DNA of 64,000 bases, taken from Mucilaginibacter hurinus. GTDB lineage: Bacteria > Bacteroidota > Bacteroidia > Sphingobacteriales > Sphingobacteriaceae. Position 1 is the stretch's first letter. Every line of letters starts with the position of its first letter. A model generated the notes under the pieces. That model ran no database searches and was not told the origin of the DNA. It saw nothing but the letters and a program-made list of their open reading frames with translations. The DNA lies in contig NZ_QGDC01000009.1 of the NCBI RefSeq assembly GCF_003324525.1, positions 1 to 64,000 on the forward strand, in the 5' to 3' direction. Made by a program: the position numbers and the translations under genes. Shown in pieces: positions 1 to 9,347 of the stretch.

Positions 1-96
1 TGGAAAATCATCTTTAAATAACTACTTTTGACAACGCTTCTACAGCGTTTGCTGCGCTCGTTCGCCAGCACTTTGGGTGGTCAATTTGCCACGGAA

Positions 97-1290
97 TCAC
101 CTGGTCAACTTCTCCGTATTATACAGGAAGTGTCCGGAATGAAAAAGTTTTTTTTCTCTAACAAGATTATAAAGCTTATCAGAAAATGCAGGATTGTCAT
201 AGCGAATCACACTCTTTACATTTTTCTGAGTTACATCGGTTTCATTATCACTATCACTTGCCTCGGGCTCCGATGGAATATCCTTGATATCTTGAATTAC
301 TTGAGTATTTGCTTTATATAAAACGAATCTATCTAACTGCTTAGCATTTAAATTATTTCTCGCGTCCCAAAAATATTTTAAGTCGTTGCCACTATATGGC
401 TGTAATGCGAACATTTTATTTTCGAGTGCTATTTCATCACCCGTAGTTAATATATAAGCTTTAAAGGATGATTCATATTTAATGGTTGAGAAAGTACCAC
501 TGTCAGAAGTATAAATTGACAACACAGTTTTAGCGTCCATGATATGCTCATTCCCAGATACAATAAGCTTTATTTCTTGACGCTCGATTTCACTCAAAAG
601 ATGTTGTCGATTTTCGGTTTCCCACTGACCATTATTGCTATTATCATAGCCAGCAGTTAGGTTATGATGCCAACATGCCACCCATTGTTTTCCACTGTCA
701 ATACTTTGTTTAAGTTGATTGATTTCTTCATTAAACTTTGAAATAGGAATATGTCCTAGGCCGCCCCCTGCATTGATTTTATAGTTTGAATTGAAACCCA
801 CGAAGACAACAGAATCAACGATCATGTGATCAACTATAACATTGTCAAAAGGAAAATCCTTTAAAGTTACGTCCTTGTAGAATTCAGCAAAGTTCTGGAA
901 CTTAATAGAATTTAAAAGGTGTGAATTTCGGTTAGGACGTTGTTCAGTTTCATTTTGCAAAGATCTTCTATGAACGTCGTGGTCACCGGGCAGCAGTAGA
1001 AGCCTTTCAACAGGAATATTGAGATCACCCATAATTTTTGTGATCAGTCTTTTTGCTTCAGAAAATTGAATCTTCTCGCCGGAATCCGAGATGTCTCCTG
1101 TTATCAGGAGGTGAAGGGTTTCATTTGGGAAATCCTTTTTAACAGTATCGGTAAATGTTGCAACATAATGGGTCGATGCTGCTTCATCGTCTGTGGTAAG
1201 GTAAGAATCCAATCTTGCATTTGTAATACCACCATCGTCAACTTTTGTGCTGATGTGCAGGTCTGAGATATGAATAATAACGTTGCCCAT
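97..1290 (-). CDS. Calcineurin-like metallophosphoesterase, last gene of accessory operon
   Basis: A 397-aa protein whose N-terminal ~280 residues carry the metallophosphoesterase motifs in order: SDLH (D10, H12), GDISDSG (D66, D69), GDHD (103-105, normally GNHD), WHHN (H208, H209) and GNEH (246-249, normally GHxH). The family hydrolyses phosphoesters at a two-metal centre. The substrate cannot be read from sequence, and nucleotides or nucleic acid ends are only possibilities. The last ~100 residues are hydrophilic and unassigned. There is no signal peptide, so it should be cytoplasmic. Its ATG overlaps the previous gene's stop (TAATG), which points to translational coupling. Two motifs are non-canonical but keep metal-ligand-type residues. 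Base composition is AT-rich compared with the mannan locus, suggesting acquisition. Confidence 0.85.
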   Translation of the reverse strand: MGNVIIHISDLHISTKVDDGGITNARLDSYLTTDDEAASTHYVATFTDTVKKDFPNETLHLLITGDISDSGEKIQFSEAKRLITKIMGDLNIPVERLLLLPGDHDVHRRSLQNETEQRPNRNSHLLNSIKFQNFAEFYKDVTLKDFPFDNVIVDHMIVDSVVFVGFNSNYKINAGGGLGHIPISKFNEEINQLKQSIDSGKQWVACWHHNLTAGYDNSNNGQWETENRQHLLSEIERQEIKLIVSGNEHIMDAKTVLSIYTSDSGTFSTIKYESSFKAYILTTGDEIALENKMFALQPYSGNDLKYFWDARNNLNAKQLDRFVLYKANTQVIQDIKDIPSEPEASDSDNETDVTQKNVKSVIRYDNPAFSDKLYNLVREKKLFHSGHFLYNTEKLTR

Positions 1291-2297
1291 TAAAATTGCT
1301 CTAAGTCGGTTTTGATGTTGTACCCGAGTTCCCGATTATTTGATTTATTGATTGAAAAGACAGCGATAGTTGCATCCTGCCTTAAAATATCAGCTTTGCT
1401 TAATGTTTCAGTTTTAATTATTGAGACATTGCCTAAATATTTGCCTCCGATGAATTGAATTAAACTTTTCACAATTTTCACCTCAGTGCCTAAGCAGACC
1501 AAATCAGATACTACTATATATTCCCTATTTTCATCTATAGTTTTGTCAAGGGTATTGTAGATTTTATAAATAGGACCGATTTTATCAAGAATTAAAATAT
1601 CTAATTTCAGCAGATTTGACAAGACAGAAACTATATAAGCACTATTCATACTTTGACAAACCAGGATGGGATTATTCGCTAATTTTTCAGCCCATTCCTC
1701 CTGTATTTTCAATGCGAGTTTATAAATTGAAAAGAGCATGAACTCCTTTTCGTAACTGATGAATTTTTTAATGTCGACGTATGAAGTCAAATAAACGTAG
1801 GACGATGTATGAGGTTGAGTATGTGGGTTTATGTATTGTTTTATCTTTTCCTTAAAGGCATCCGTAAATAATTCGTGGGTGTTTATTACTTCATCTGTAA
1901 ATGGTTCGTGCTCAGATTCAAACAGGAAAAATTTTTTATAAAGGTCGCCATCTAGAAAGTTCTTACTATTTTGAATCACTGATAATCCGAAATCGTCTAC
2001 AATGTTCTTTTTTATGTTTTTCAGGTGAATATTGTACCCTGCGCCTTTAAGTTCGATAAGGATTGCGTGTAGATTCGGCTGGCAAGCATTTATTCCTTTG
2101 AAGTCAAGGACTATATTTTTTAACTCCTGGTTTTCAAAACCTTTCAAGTATTCAACCACCCTGTTTAGGGTAACTACTTGCAGCCTGTTTTCAAGCATGC
2201 CAATATTGTCCTCAGCTATGAAGTTTGAACTAACGACTTCTTCAGCGTGCAAATTGAAATATAAAAATCCCTTATGTTTAATCGCTGATATGATCAT
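1290..2297 (-). CDS. STAS-like plus phosphoribosyltransferase-like protein
   Basis: A 335-aa soluble protein. Residues ~35-100 resemble a STAS/anti-sigma-antagonist fold: a buried strand NIVLDF, then an 'ACQPNLHAIL' helix and 'KGAGYNIHLKN'. Residues ~205-315 look like a type I phosphoribosyltransferase core. The segment 261-273 (IVVSDLVCLGTEV) sits where the PRPP loop with its acidic residue and G-T belongs (D265, G270, T271), and is followed by GG at 284-285. The usual second acidic residue of the PRPP loop is absent, so binding without catalysis is possible. The gene overlaps the upstream GHKL gene by 20 bases and the downstream phosphoesterase by one. A STAS-like fold beside a GHKL ATPase recalls partner-switching pairs. 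The function is inferred and the fold assignments are tentative. Confidence 0.6.
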   Translation of the reverse strand: MIISAIKHKGFLYFNLHAEEVVSSNFIAEDNIGMLENRLQVVTLNRVVEYLKGFENQELKNIVLDFKGINACQPNLHAILIELKGAGYNIHLKNIKKNIVDDFGLSVIQNSKNFLDGDLYKKFFLFESEHEPFTDEVINTHELFTDAFKEKIKQYINPHTQPHTSSYVYLTSYVDIKKFISYEKEFMLFSIYKLALKIQEEWAEKLANNPILVCQSMNSAYIVSVLSNLLKLDILILDKIGPIYKIYNTLDKTIDENREYIVVSDLVCLGTEVKIVKSLIQFIGGKYLGNVSIIKTETLSKADILRQDATIAVFSINKSNNRELGYNIKTDLEQF

Positions 2298-3537
2298 TTT
2301 CTAACGTATTAGGGATTTCCACTTCTATATGTACACCTCTAAATCTTACCGGAAAAAATCGTAAAGAAGAATACTTGATATCTTCACTATATTTTGAGAC
2401 AGATTTTTCACAGAAAGCAAGGAATAACTGCTTTATTGCTTCCGCCTCTTCGGCTATTTCCTGCTCGAATATTTCCTTGGTTATTTGCTTTAGTTGAAAG
2501 GCTAAGTGGTAGGAAAAGATTTTTTTCCGGTAAAGTTGTAAGCCATATAACTCGTCAGCCATTCTTGAGGAAACAATTATTTGCGTATTGTCGCTGTGAA
2601 TTCTAAAATAACCTTTGCTTTCTAAAACTACGGTAAGCATTAAATCAAAAAGACCATGACGATCTTTTAAAGACGAATAAAATAGGGTATCGTAAATAGT
2701 ATAAAGTCCACCTAAAATATTCTCAGAAATGTTCTTTACAGTTATATTTTTAAGCAAAAGCGTCTTCAAACCTTCAGGCTCATAAAAGGCCGTTTTTGGT
2801 TTTAGCTTCATTGATTCGGCAAAACCTACACCATTGTCAGTTATAGAAAACTTGGTTTTAAACCGGTCAACAAACATTAGGGCAAAGGCAATCGATTTAC
2901 TGTGCAGAACAGAATTGGTAATTAACTCAGACAGAATGTCAATGTAGGTGTTGTATTGTTCAGCAGTATAATTATTATCAAAAAGTAAGTCCTGAAAGTG
3001 TTCCCTTACCTTATAAGTGAAATGGGATATCAAAAAATCTCGTTGTTTTTCTTCTGATGATAGATTTTTCAATACTGATTTAAGCTCGTCTTCATCCAGT
3101 GAATAGGCTCTTACCTTATGCTCAGGGCGCATTTCTTTTCCGCTAAATGCTCCCAAGTAAGCCTTATTAAACTTTAGTATATTTCTACCCTTAGGAAAAT
3201 TTGGGTTTTGATTATCTCCTGCGATGTAAAAGAAGTCACATCTATATAGAAATTCTAAAACATTTACTGTTGCCCTATTATTGAAAAGCAAAAGTTCTAA
3301 TGGTCTGCGATGGAATTTGCTCAACTGCTCGATTAAGCTGAGTAATAGTGGAATTGCTATAGGATCGATTCTGTAGGTTGAATCGTAAATTTTTTCATCG
3401 CCGTTTTCAAAGAGTTTCAAGATAACCGGTTCTCTGCTTTGAAAATAATAGTTAGCTACATCTTCCAAAAACTCGCTATAGAATTTGTAGGGAGTGAAAG
3501 TCGTATTTGCCTGAAGTATTGGTTTGACAGTATCCAT
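2278..3537 (-). CDS. GHKL (HATPase_c) ATP-binding protein
   Basis: A 419-aa soluble protein with an ATP-binding GHKL module at ~185-300. The N-box is ELITNSVLH (E204, N208, H212) and the G1 box is DNGVGF (234-239). The N-terminal ~180 residues have no motif I recognise, though 55-120 has an alternating strand/helix pattern. There is no HisKA dimerisation helix or phospho-acceptor histidine before the ATPase, so it is not an ordinary sensor kinase. It is closer to SpoIIAB/RsbW-type or MORC/Hsp90-like GHKL ATPases. It is first, or second after the 57-aa ORF, in a minus-strand operon and overlaps the next gene by 20 bases. A conformational ATPase or anti-regulator that controls the PRTase-like and phosphoesterase partners is plausible but unproven. 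Confidence 0.75.
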   Translation of the reverse strand: MDTVKPILQANTTFTPYKFYSEFLEDVANYYFQSREPVILKLFENGDEKIYDSTYRIDPIAIPLLLSLIEQLSKFHRRPLELLLFNNRATVNVLEFLYRCDFFYIAGDNQNPNFPKGRNILKFNKAYLGAFSGKEMRPEHKVRAYSLDEDELKSVLKNLSSEEKQRDFLISHFTYKVREHFQDLLFDNNYTAEQYNTYIDILSELITNSVLHSKSIAFALMFVDRFKTKFSITDNGVGFAESMKLKPKTAFYEPEGLKTLLLKNITVKNISENILGGLYTIYDTLFYSSLKDRHGLFDLMLTVVLESKGYFRIHSDNTQIIVSSRMADELYGLQLYRKKIFSYHLAFQLKQITKEIFEQEIAEEAEAIKQLFLAFCEKSVSKYSEDIKYSSLRFFPVRFRGVHIEVEIPNTLENDHISD

Positions 3538-3616
3538 TGTTCGTAGAACTAATTTAAGGATTATCTTTATTTCGTAGCTAGACTTTCGTAAACTATAAAT
3601 ATAACAATTTAGGTAT

Positions 3617-3790
3617 TTATCTTTTGGACGTAATGTAAATGACTACATACACGTGAGTGTTGCTGATCAACGGAATTTTCAAACCATGCGTGGTTGCAAT
3701 TATATCCCACTCCAAAGGGTCTGCTGAATTATCGTTTGTTATAGAATATATATTAGTGGGATTATTGAAGTTTAGCTCCTGGATTGTCAT
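3617..3790 (-). CDS. Candidate 57-aa small protein upstream of the GHKL gene
   Basis: Reading the reverse strand from ATG (3788-3790) to TAA (3617-3619) gives 57 codons beginning MTIQELNFNNPTN and ending VVIYITSKR. It has a strand-like hydrophobic stretch (THVYVVIYI) near the C-terminus and no signal peptide. It lies 79 bases ahead of the GHKL gene, on the same strand and with similar AT-rich composition, so it could be the first member of that operon, for example a sensor, inhibitor or antitoxin-like subunit. A TATGTTTA sequence (minus strand, 3809-3816) just upstream differs by one base from the TAnnTTTG -7 element. I recognise no family, and chance occurrence cannot be excluded at this length. 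Confidence 0.4.
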   Translation of the reverse strand: MTIQELNFNNPTNIYSITNDNSADPLEWDIIATTHGLKIPLISNTHVYVVIYITSKR

Positions 3791-3949
3791 AAGGCTTAAA
3801 TTGTTTACTAAACATACTTAATCTTTCAATAAGTGTCAGAGAAATTAACCTCACCGCCGCAATCCCCCACAAAATATTTTAATTGTAAATATTATAATAC
3901 TTTTTACATTTATACGCTTCAATTATATCACGTTAAAGTTCCCGGCATT

Positions 3950-4531
3950 TTGAATAACCAAGTTTCAGATAGTGATCTTATAAACCAACTGGTATCGGGT
4001 GATGAAGCTTCATTTACTGTTATTTACAACCGGTATAGTGCAAAGGTGTACCGGTTGGCTTTCAGGTTTTTAAAAGACGAGGACCAGAGCGAAGAAATAG
4101 TACAGGAAGTGTTTATAAATTTATGGCTGAGCCGCGACAAGTTGACCCCCGATGGCAACCTTTGGCTGTATTTATATGTGATTGCCAAACGGCTGTCGTT
4201 AAACGCGCTGCGGCAGGTTTACCGGTCATCAGATCTTTCGGAAAAGCTGCTGAAACACATCAGTATTGAAGACAACCATACCGAGGAGGATGTGTTGGCG
4301 CATGACCTGGAAGTATTTACCGAAAAGATTATTCAGCAGCTGCCAAAACAGCAGCAGCTTGTTTACAAGCTGAGCCGGGTAGATGGTTTATCGCACAAAG
4401 AAATAGCCGAGCAACTGCACATTTCGCAAAATACTGTTAAAAACCACATGGTGAGTGCCTTAAAAACATTAAAAGACCAGCTGAAACAGTCGGAATTTGT
4501 GTTTCTTATCGCTCTGCTGTTCTGCAAATAA
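3950..4531 (+). CDS. ECF RNA polymerase sigma factor (FecI-like)
   Basis: Sigma-70 family, extracytoplasmic-function type. Region 2 contains YRLAFRFLKDEDQSEEIVQE (core and -10 binding). Region 4 near the C-terminus has the helix-turn-helix GLSHKEIAEQLHISQNTVKN. I chose the TTG at 3950 because it gives 193 aa with NNQVSDSDLI directly before region 2, matching the usual family length. An in-frame GTG at 3833 would add 39 residues of low-complexity sequence. It is followed after 94 bases by a FecR anti-sigma gene and then by an STN-containing SusC, the classical trans-envelope signalling arrangement. It should therefore drive the mannan locus when the SusC receptor is loaded. The C-terminus is unusually hydrophobic (FVFLIALLF). 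Confidence 0.9.
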   Translation: MNNQVSDSDLINQLVSGDEASFTVIYNRYSAKVYRLAFRFLKDEDQSEEIVQEVFINLWLSRDKLTPDGNLWLYLYVIAKRLSLNALRQVYRSSDLSEKLLKHISIEDNHTEEDVLAHDLEVFTEKIIQQLPKQQQLVYKLSRVDGLSHKEIAEQLHISQNTVKNHMVSALKTLKDQLKQSEFVFLIALLFCK

Positions 4532-4625
4532 TTTTTTTTTGTGATCGACTAGTCCTTTACCGCTTTATCTGTGTTCTGTAATTATAACCAAGGCTAACCG
4601 GCCGTATTATAAACTTACAATATAT

Positions 4626-5798
4626 ATGAACCAGGACAGATTACGTTTGCTGCTGCGCCAGTATTTTAATGATAGTATAAGTAAGGCAGACTGTCTTGAA
4701 TTATTAAACCATCTTGATAAAAACCCCAACGAAGTAGCCGGCTTTATTGACGAAACCTTGCCCGACCTTTCGGCAGGCGAGGTTTTTAGTGATGACAGGG
4801 CCGCGGCGGTACTCAACCGCATTAAGGCCGACGCCCGTTTCCGCCGGGAAGCCAAAGTGGTTAAATTTTACCAAAAACGCTGGCTGCAGGTTGCAGCTAT
4901 GCTGATAGTGGTGTTGGGTGTGTACCTGCTTGTGGTTAACAAAACACAGGATGCCGAAAAAAATACCATTGCGGTTGTGCCGGCAAAGCCGATTGTGCCG
5001 GGGGGCAGCAAAGCTACCCTTACCATGGCCAATGGCAACGTTGTAGTGCTGGATAATGCGGCCAATGGTATTATTGCCGATGATGGTGCTGCCCGTGTTA
5101 TTAAGGCGGCCAATGGCGAAATTGTATATAAAGCGGGTGATAATGCAGCGGGTAAACCACTTGCTTATAATACGTTAACAACACCCCGGGGTGGCGAGTA
5201 CCAGGTAACCCTGCCTGACGGTACAAAGGTTTGGCTGAACGCGGCATCGTCCTTAAGCTATCCTGAAAGATTTGACGGTACCGAAAGGCATGTTAAATTG
5301 ACCGGTGAAGCTTATTTTGAGGTAGCTAAAAATAAAGAAAAGCCATTTTTTGTAGAGGTGAACAAGGTAACCGTAAAGGTACTGGGTACGCACTTTAACG
5401 TTAATGCCTATAACGACGAAAATGAAATAACAACAACCCTGTTAGAAGGAGCCGTGCAGGTTACAAAAAACAACGCCCATAAAGTATTAACACCGGGACA
5501 GCAGGCGGTGATCAGCAACGGCTCCAACAATATTCAGGTATCTGCCGCCAATGCGGACGATGCCATAGCCTGGAAAAACGGCTACTTTACCTTTAATGAT
5601 GATGATATTGCCGGGATAATGAAAAAAGTTTCGCGCTGGTATGATGTTGAGGTTGAGTATCGCAGCAGCCGCACGGATCAAAAATTTGGCGGTACCTTTT
5701 ACCGCTCAAAAAGCATAACGGAGTTATTGCATCACCTTGAAAAAGTAGGAAATATTCACTTTAAAATTTCAGGAAGGAGGATAATTGTTATGGACTAG
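4626..5798 (+). CDS. FecR-family anti-sigma factor
   Basis: A 390-aa inner-membrane regulator. Residues 1-80 are cytoplasmic and should hold the sigma factor. One TM segment lies at ~87-104. The periplasmic part has a FecR domain (~190-285, with TPRGGEYQVTLPDGTKVWLN and LTGEAYFEV) and a C-terminal DUF4974-type domain (~318-388, YFTFNDDDIAGIMKKVSRWY). The DUF4974/STN pairing lets the outer-membrane SusC signal ligand occupancy. The gene sits between its cognate ECF sigma factor and the SusC gene, in the same orientation. Length and domain order are typical of the family and there is nothing degenerate in it. The signal relay is inferred from family knowledge. Confidence 0.93.
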   Translation: MNQDRLRLLLRQYFNDSISKADCLELLNHLDKNPNEVAGFIDETLPDLSAGEVFSDDRAAAVLNRIKADARFRREAKVVKFYQKRWLQVAAMLIVVLGVYLLVVNKTQDAEKNTIAVVPAKPIVPGGSKATLTMANGNVVVLDNAANGIIADDGAARVIKAANGEIVYKAGDNAAGKPLAYNTLTTPRGGEYQVTLPDGTKVWLNAASSLSYPERFDGTERHVKLTGEAYFEVAKNKEKPFFVEVNKVTVKVLGTHFNVNAYNDENEITTTLLEGAVQVTKNNAHKVLTPGQQAVISNGSNNIQVSAANADDAIAWKNGYFTFNDDDIAGIMKKVSRWYDVEVEYRSSRTDQKFGGTFYRSKSITELLHHLEKVGNIHFKISGRRIIVMD

Positions 5799-5934
5799 AG
5801 TTTACACCATAAAAATTATCTGGAAAAAATAAACCAGGAGCGTTCGCACCGCCCCCGGTTTTAAAGCCTGTTGGCTTACCAGGTAATTGAACGAATTGCA
5901 GCTAATACAAATCAATAATTAACCTGATAACCAA

Positions 5935-8900
5935 ATGTATAAAAATTTTACTGCTTTTTGCGGCAGGAGGCCTTGCCGCATTTATAAACCTCTGCTCGTC
6001 ATGAAACTAATATTGCTATTGCTGACAGCAACCTTTTTACAGGTGTCTGCAGCAACATATGCCCAGAAGGTTACGCTCGAAGTTAAAAACGCGGGCATAA
6101 AGCAAATATTCGAGCAAATACAGGCTCAAACCCAGTACGACTTTCTGTATAATACCGATGACCTTAAACTGGCGCACGGCATTAGTATAAAGCTAAAGAA
6201 TGTGCCTTTAAAACAAGCGTTGGATAAATGCTTTGACGGCCAGCCGTTAACCTATACTATTGAAAATACCACCATCCTTATAAAACGGGTGCCCGCGGTT
6301 ACCATTACCAAACAGCAGCAGCGAAAAACCGTTACCGGGACCGTTACGGATAGCTCAGGCATAGGGCTGCCCGGTGTAACCGTAAAAGAAAAAAACACGC
6401 AGAATGCCGTGAGCACGGATAACCAGGGCCGCTACAGCATTGAGGTGGCGGATGAGGGTGCCGTGCTGGTGTTTACCTTTATTGGGTTTGATAGCCGCGA
6501 GGTTGCCGTAACGGGTAACGATCCGGTTAACGTATCGCTTACAGAGAGCAACACTGCCCTTAATGAAGTAGTGGTGGTGGGCTATGGTACGCAAACACGT
6601 TTAACCTTAACCGGCGCGGTTAACCAGATAAAGTCTGAAAACATTGCCAACAAGCCCGTAACCAATACCTTCCAGGCATTGCAGGGTGAGGCGCCAAACT
6701 TAATTATACAGCAAAACCAGTTAAACCCCGGCAGCAATGTAATTGTAAACATCAGGGGCATAGGCACACTGGGCAATAACGATCCGTTAATTGTGATAGA
6801 CGGGATTATAGGCGGCAACCTGAATACGCTTAACCCTAATGACATTGCCAGCGTATCGGTACTTAAAGATGCCGGTTCGGCCGCAATATATGGTTCGCGC
6901 GCTGCTAACGGTGTGTTACTGGTAACTACCAAAAGCGGTAAAATGAACCAGAAAACCACGGTAAATATTAACGCCAACTATGGTATACAAACCCCGCGGG
7001 TACTGGTAAAAAAAGTAGGGGCCTGGGATAACGCGTATTTTAAAAACGAATCGCTGGTAAACTCTGATCTGCCGCCGATATACACCCCGGATGATATTCA
7101 GCAACTGCGCGACCAGGGTAACGGTACCTGGGATGTTGAGCATATATTAAAAAACGCCCCGCTACAATCGCATAACTTTAGCATAGGCGGCGGCGGGCAA
7201 ACCAGTTCGTACTATGTATCGCTCGGTTATCAGGATCAAAAAAGCAACCTGATAGGTAACGGGGGATCGGGCGCCGATTTTGGTTACCAAAAGTACAACG
7301 TGCGGGTAAACCAAACCTCTGTTTTAGGCAGGTTTAAAGGCAACATTATACTTAATTACACCAAAACCCGTAACAAAACCAATAGCGTTGGTGATAACAA
7401 TATTTTTGCCGACGCCAACCGCGTGCCTTTAAATTACAGCTGGACGGACGCCAACGGCAATTACCTTACCAACACGGTAGCATCGCAATATAACGAGTAC
7501 GGTGTGCTGGAAAAAGGGGGCTTTAACCAGGCTGATAACGACGAGATATTTGCCAATTTAAACGGGCAGCTAACCATTACAAATGATTTAAAACTGACTG
7601 CCGTTGTAGGCGGAACGCTTACCAATAACGGCAACTTCTTTAAAAGGACACAGGTAGACTACCTCCCTACGGGCGTGTATGGTAATGACCGTACGGTGTT
7701 TGATAATAATGCAAAGTCGTTTTTGCTGAATACACAAATTTATGCCGACTACACCAAGCGTTTTACCGACCATAACCTTGCGGTAAAGATGGGTGTGTCT
7801 AATGAGTCGTTTAACAGCAGGGGCTTTCAATTGCAGAAAACATTAACCGACCAATTTTTAGGTACGCCTACTACAGGTACAATTGTTGACCCGGTTAACT
7901 CGTACAACAGTTTGGATGTTACGGAGTCGAGCCTTAACTCACTGTTCGGGCGTATATCCTACTCGTACAAAAACAGGTATTTGTTAGAGGGTACTTTCCG
8001 TGTGGACGGATCATCAAAGTTTGCACGCGGCAACCGTACAGGTTTTTTCCCGTCAATAAACGCGGGGTGGTTAATATCCGACGAAGCCTTTATGCAGCCG
8101 TTAACCAATGTGGTTAATACCCTTAAGTTGCGTGCTACTTATGGTATACTGGGTAACCAAAACGTTAATGCGTACCAGTACCAAACCACTTATTTTAACT
8201 ACACCAGCGCCTATGGCTTTAACGGTGTGCCGGTTGGTGGCGCAGGCTATTTGTTAAGCAACCCACTTTTAACCTGGGAAAAAGCTGCCACCTTTAACGT
8301 AGGTGTTGATGCAAGTTTCTTCAACAACAAGTTGGATTTGTCATTTGATTATTTTGACAAGATAACCCGCGATATTTTACAGCGCAGGTATGATGTGCCG
8401 CTGTTGTTTGGTGCAGGCCTGGCCGATTATAACGTGGCTAAAGTGAAAAACAGGGGCTGGGAGTTAACCTTAACTTATAATGTTAAAAGTCGTAATGTTA
8501 GCCAAAGCTTTAGCTTTAATGTTGGCGATAGCAAAAACACACTGTTAACCCTTACGGGCGGCGCAAGCCAGGAAATAGTGCAGCAGGATGTATTTAGTTT
8601 GTTGCGCAGGGTAGGCGAGCCTATAACCCAATACTATGGCTATGAAACTGACGGATTTTTCCAAAACCAGTCGGACGTAAACAACTATCCAAAACCGGCC
8701 GGTTCAACAGTAACCCCCGGCGACCTGAAGTTTGTTGATCAAAACAATGATGGTTTGATAGATGATAAGGATAAAGTGGTGTTAGGTAATCCTTTTCCAC
8801 GGTATACCTTTGGTTTTACGTACAGGCTGGCTGTTAAAGGCTTTGATTTAAGCTTATTTATACAAGGTGTGGGCAAACGCGACGCGTTTTTACGCGGCGA

Positions 8901-9318
8901 ACTGGTTGAGCCGTTCCACTACAATTACGGTGCAACCATGTATGAGCATCAAACCAATTACTGGACGCCAAACAACCCCGATGCGAGATATCCTAAACTT
9001 GCGGCTATCGGCTCGGCTTCAAACTCTTACAACTGGCGTAACGGATCTGATCTTTACAAATATGATGCGGCCTACATCCGGCTGAAAAATGTAAACCTGG
9101 GGTATACCTTCCCAACGGCAATGTCTAGCAAAATAGGTATTCAGAAACTGCGTGTGTCGCTCATCGGCCAAAACTTGTTAACGCTTACCAAACTAAAGTT
9201 TATTGACCCGGAAACCACCGAGTTTGATAACAGACTGGCAACAAACTCGCTTTCAAACAGCGCGCGTACATACCCGCTGCCGGTATTTTATGGTGCAGGT
9301 ATAGATGTTACCTTTTAA
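5935..9318 (+). CDS. SusC-family TonB-dependent receptor with STN domain
   Basis: An 1127-aa outer-membrane transporter for TonB-driven uptake of oligosaccharides, here probably mannan fragments. Order: signal peptide (hydrophobic core MKLILLLLTATFLQVSA), STN/secretin-like domain (~46-115), carboxypeptidase-regulatory-like beta domain (~133-215, GTVTDSSGIGLPGVTV), the SusC signature NEVVVVGYG, a plug domain with NIRGIGTLG and DGIIGG, and a 22-strand barrel ending in an aromatic-type terminus (GAGIDVTF). The ATG at 5935 is kept because a short hydrophilic lead before the signal core is common in this family; the alternative is 6001. The STN domain fits signalling to the upstream FecR/ECF pair. 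The SusD partner follows after 29 bases. Confidence 0.95.
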   Translation: MYKNFTAFCGRRPCRIYKPLLVMKLILLLLTATFLQVSAATYAQKVTLEVKNAGIKQIFEQIQAQTQYDFLYNTDDLKLAHGISIKLKNVPLKQALDKCFDGQPLTYTIENTTILIKRVPAVTITKQQQRKTVTGTVTDSSGIGLPGVTVKEKNTQNAVSTDNQGRYSIEVADEGAVLVFTFIGFDSREVAVTGNDPVNVSLTESNTALNEVVVVGYGTQTRLTLTGAVNQIKSENIANKPVTNTFQALQGEAPNLIIQQNQLNPGSNVIVNIRGIGTLGNNDPLIVIDGIIGGNLNTLNPNDIASVSVLKDAGSAAIYGSRAANGVLLVTTKSGKMNQKTTVNINANYGIQTPRVLVKKVGAWDNAYFKNESLVNSDLPPIYTPDDIQQLRDQGNGTWDVEHILKNAPLQSHNFSIGGGGQTSSYYVSLGYQDQKSNLIGNGGSGADFGYQKYNVRVNQTSVLGRFKGNIILNYTKTRNKTNSVGDNNIFADANRVPLNYSWTDANGNYLTNTVASQYNEYGVLEKGGFNQADNDEIFANLNGQLTITNDLKLTAVVGGTLTNNGNFFKRTQVDYLPTGVYGNDRTVFDNNAKSFLLNTQIYADYTKRFTDHNLAVKMGVSNESFNSRGFQLQKTLTDQFLGTPTTGTIVDPVNSYNSLDVTESSLNSLFGRISYSYKNRYLLEGTFRVDGSSKFARGNRTGFFPSINAGWLISDEAFMQPLTNVVNTLKLRATYGILGNQNVNAYQYQTTYFNYTSAYGFNGVPVGGAGYLLSNPLLTWEKAATFNVGVDASFFNNKLDLSFDYFDKITRDILQRRYDVPLLFGAGLADYNVAKVKNRGWELTLTYNVKSRNVSQSFSFNVGDSKNTLLTLTGGASQEIVQQDVFSLLRRVGEPITQYYGYETDGFFQNQSDVNNYPKPAGSTVTPGDLKFVDQNNDGLIDDKDKVVLGNPFPRYTFGFTYRLAVKGFDLSLFIQGVGKRDAFLRGELVEPFHYNYGATMYEHQTNYWTPNNPDARYPKLAAIGSASNSYNWRNGSDLYKYDAAYIRLKNVNLGYTFPTAMSSKIGIQKLRVSLIGQNLLTLTKLKFIDPETTEFDNRLATNSLSNSARTYPLPVFYGAGIDVTF

Positions 9319-9347
9319 TAATGGATGATATTTTAAAAAGAATAGCG

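Noticed and set aside
1..321. Plus-strand frame at 28-321 starting MTTLLQRLL
   Set aside because: Most of it is antisense to the metallophosphoesterase gene; the first 96 bases show no recognisable gene.
6582..6977. 131-aa minus-strand frame inside SusC
   Set aside because: It is antisense to the SusC plug region and shows codon-shadow composition; the sense frame carries all known domains.
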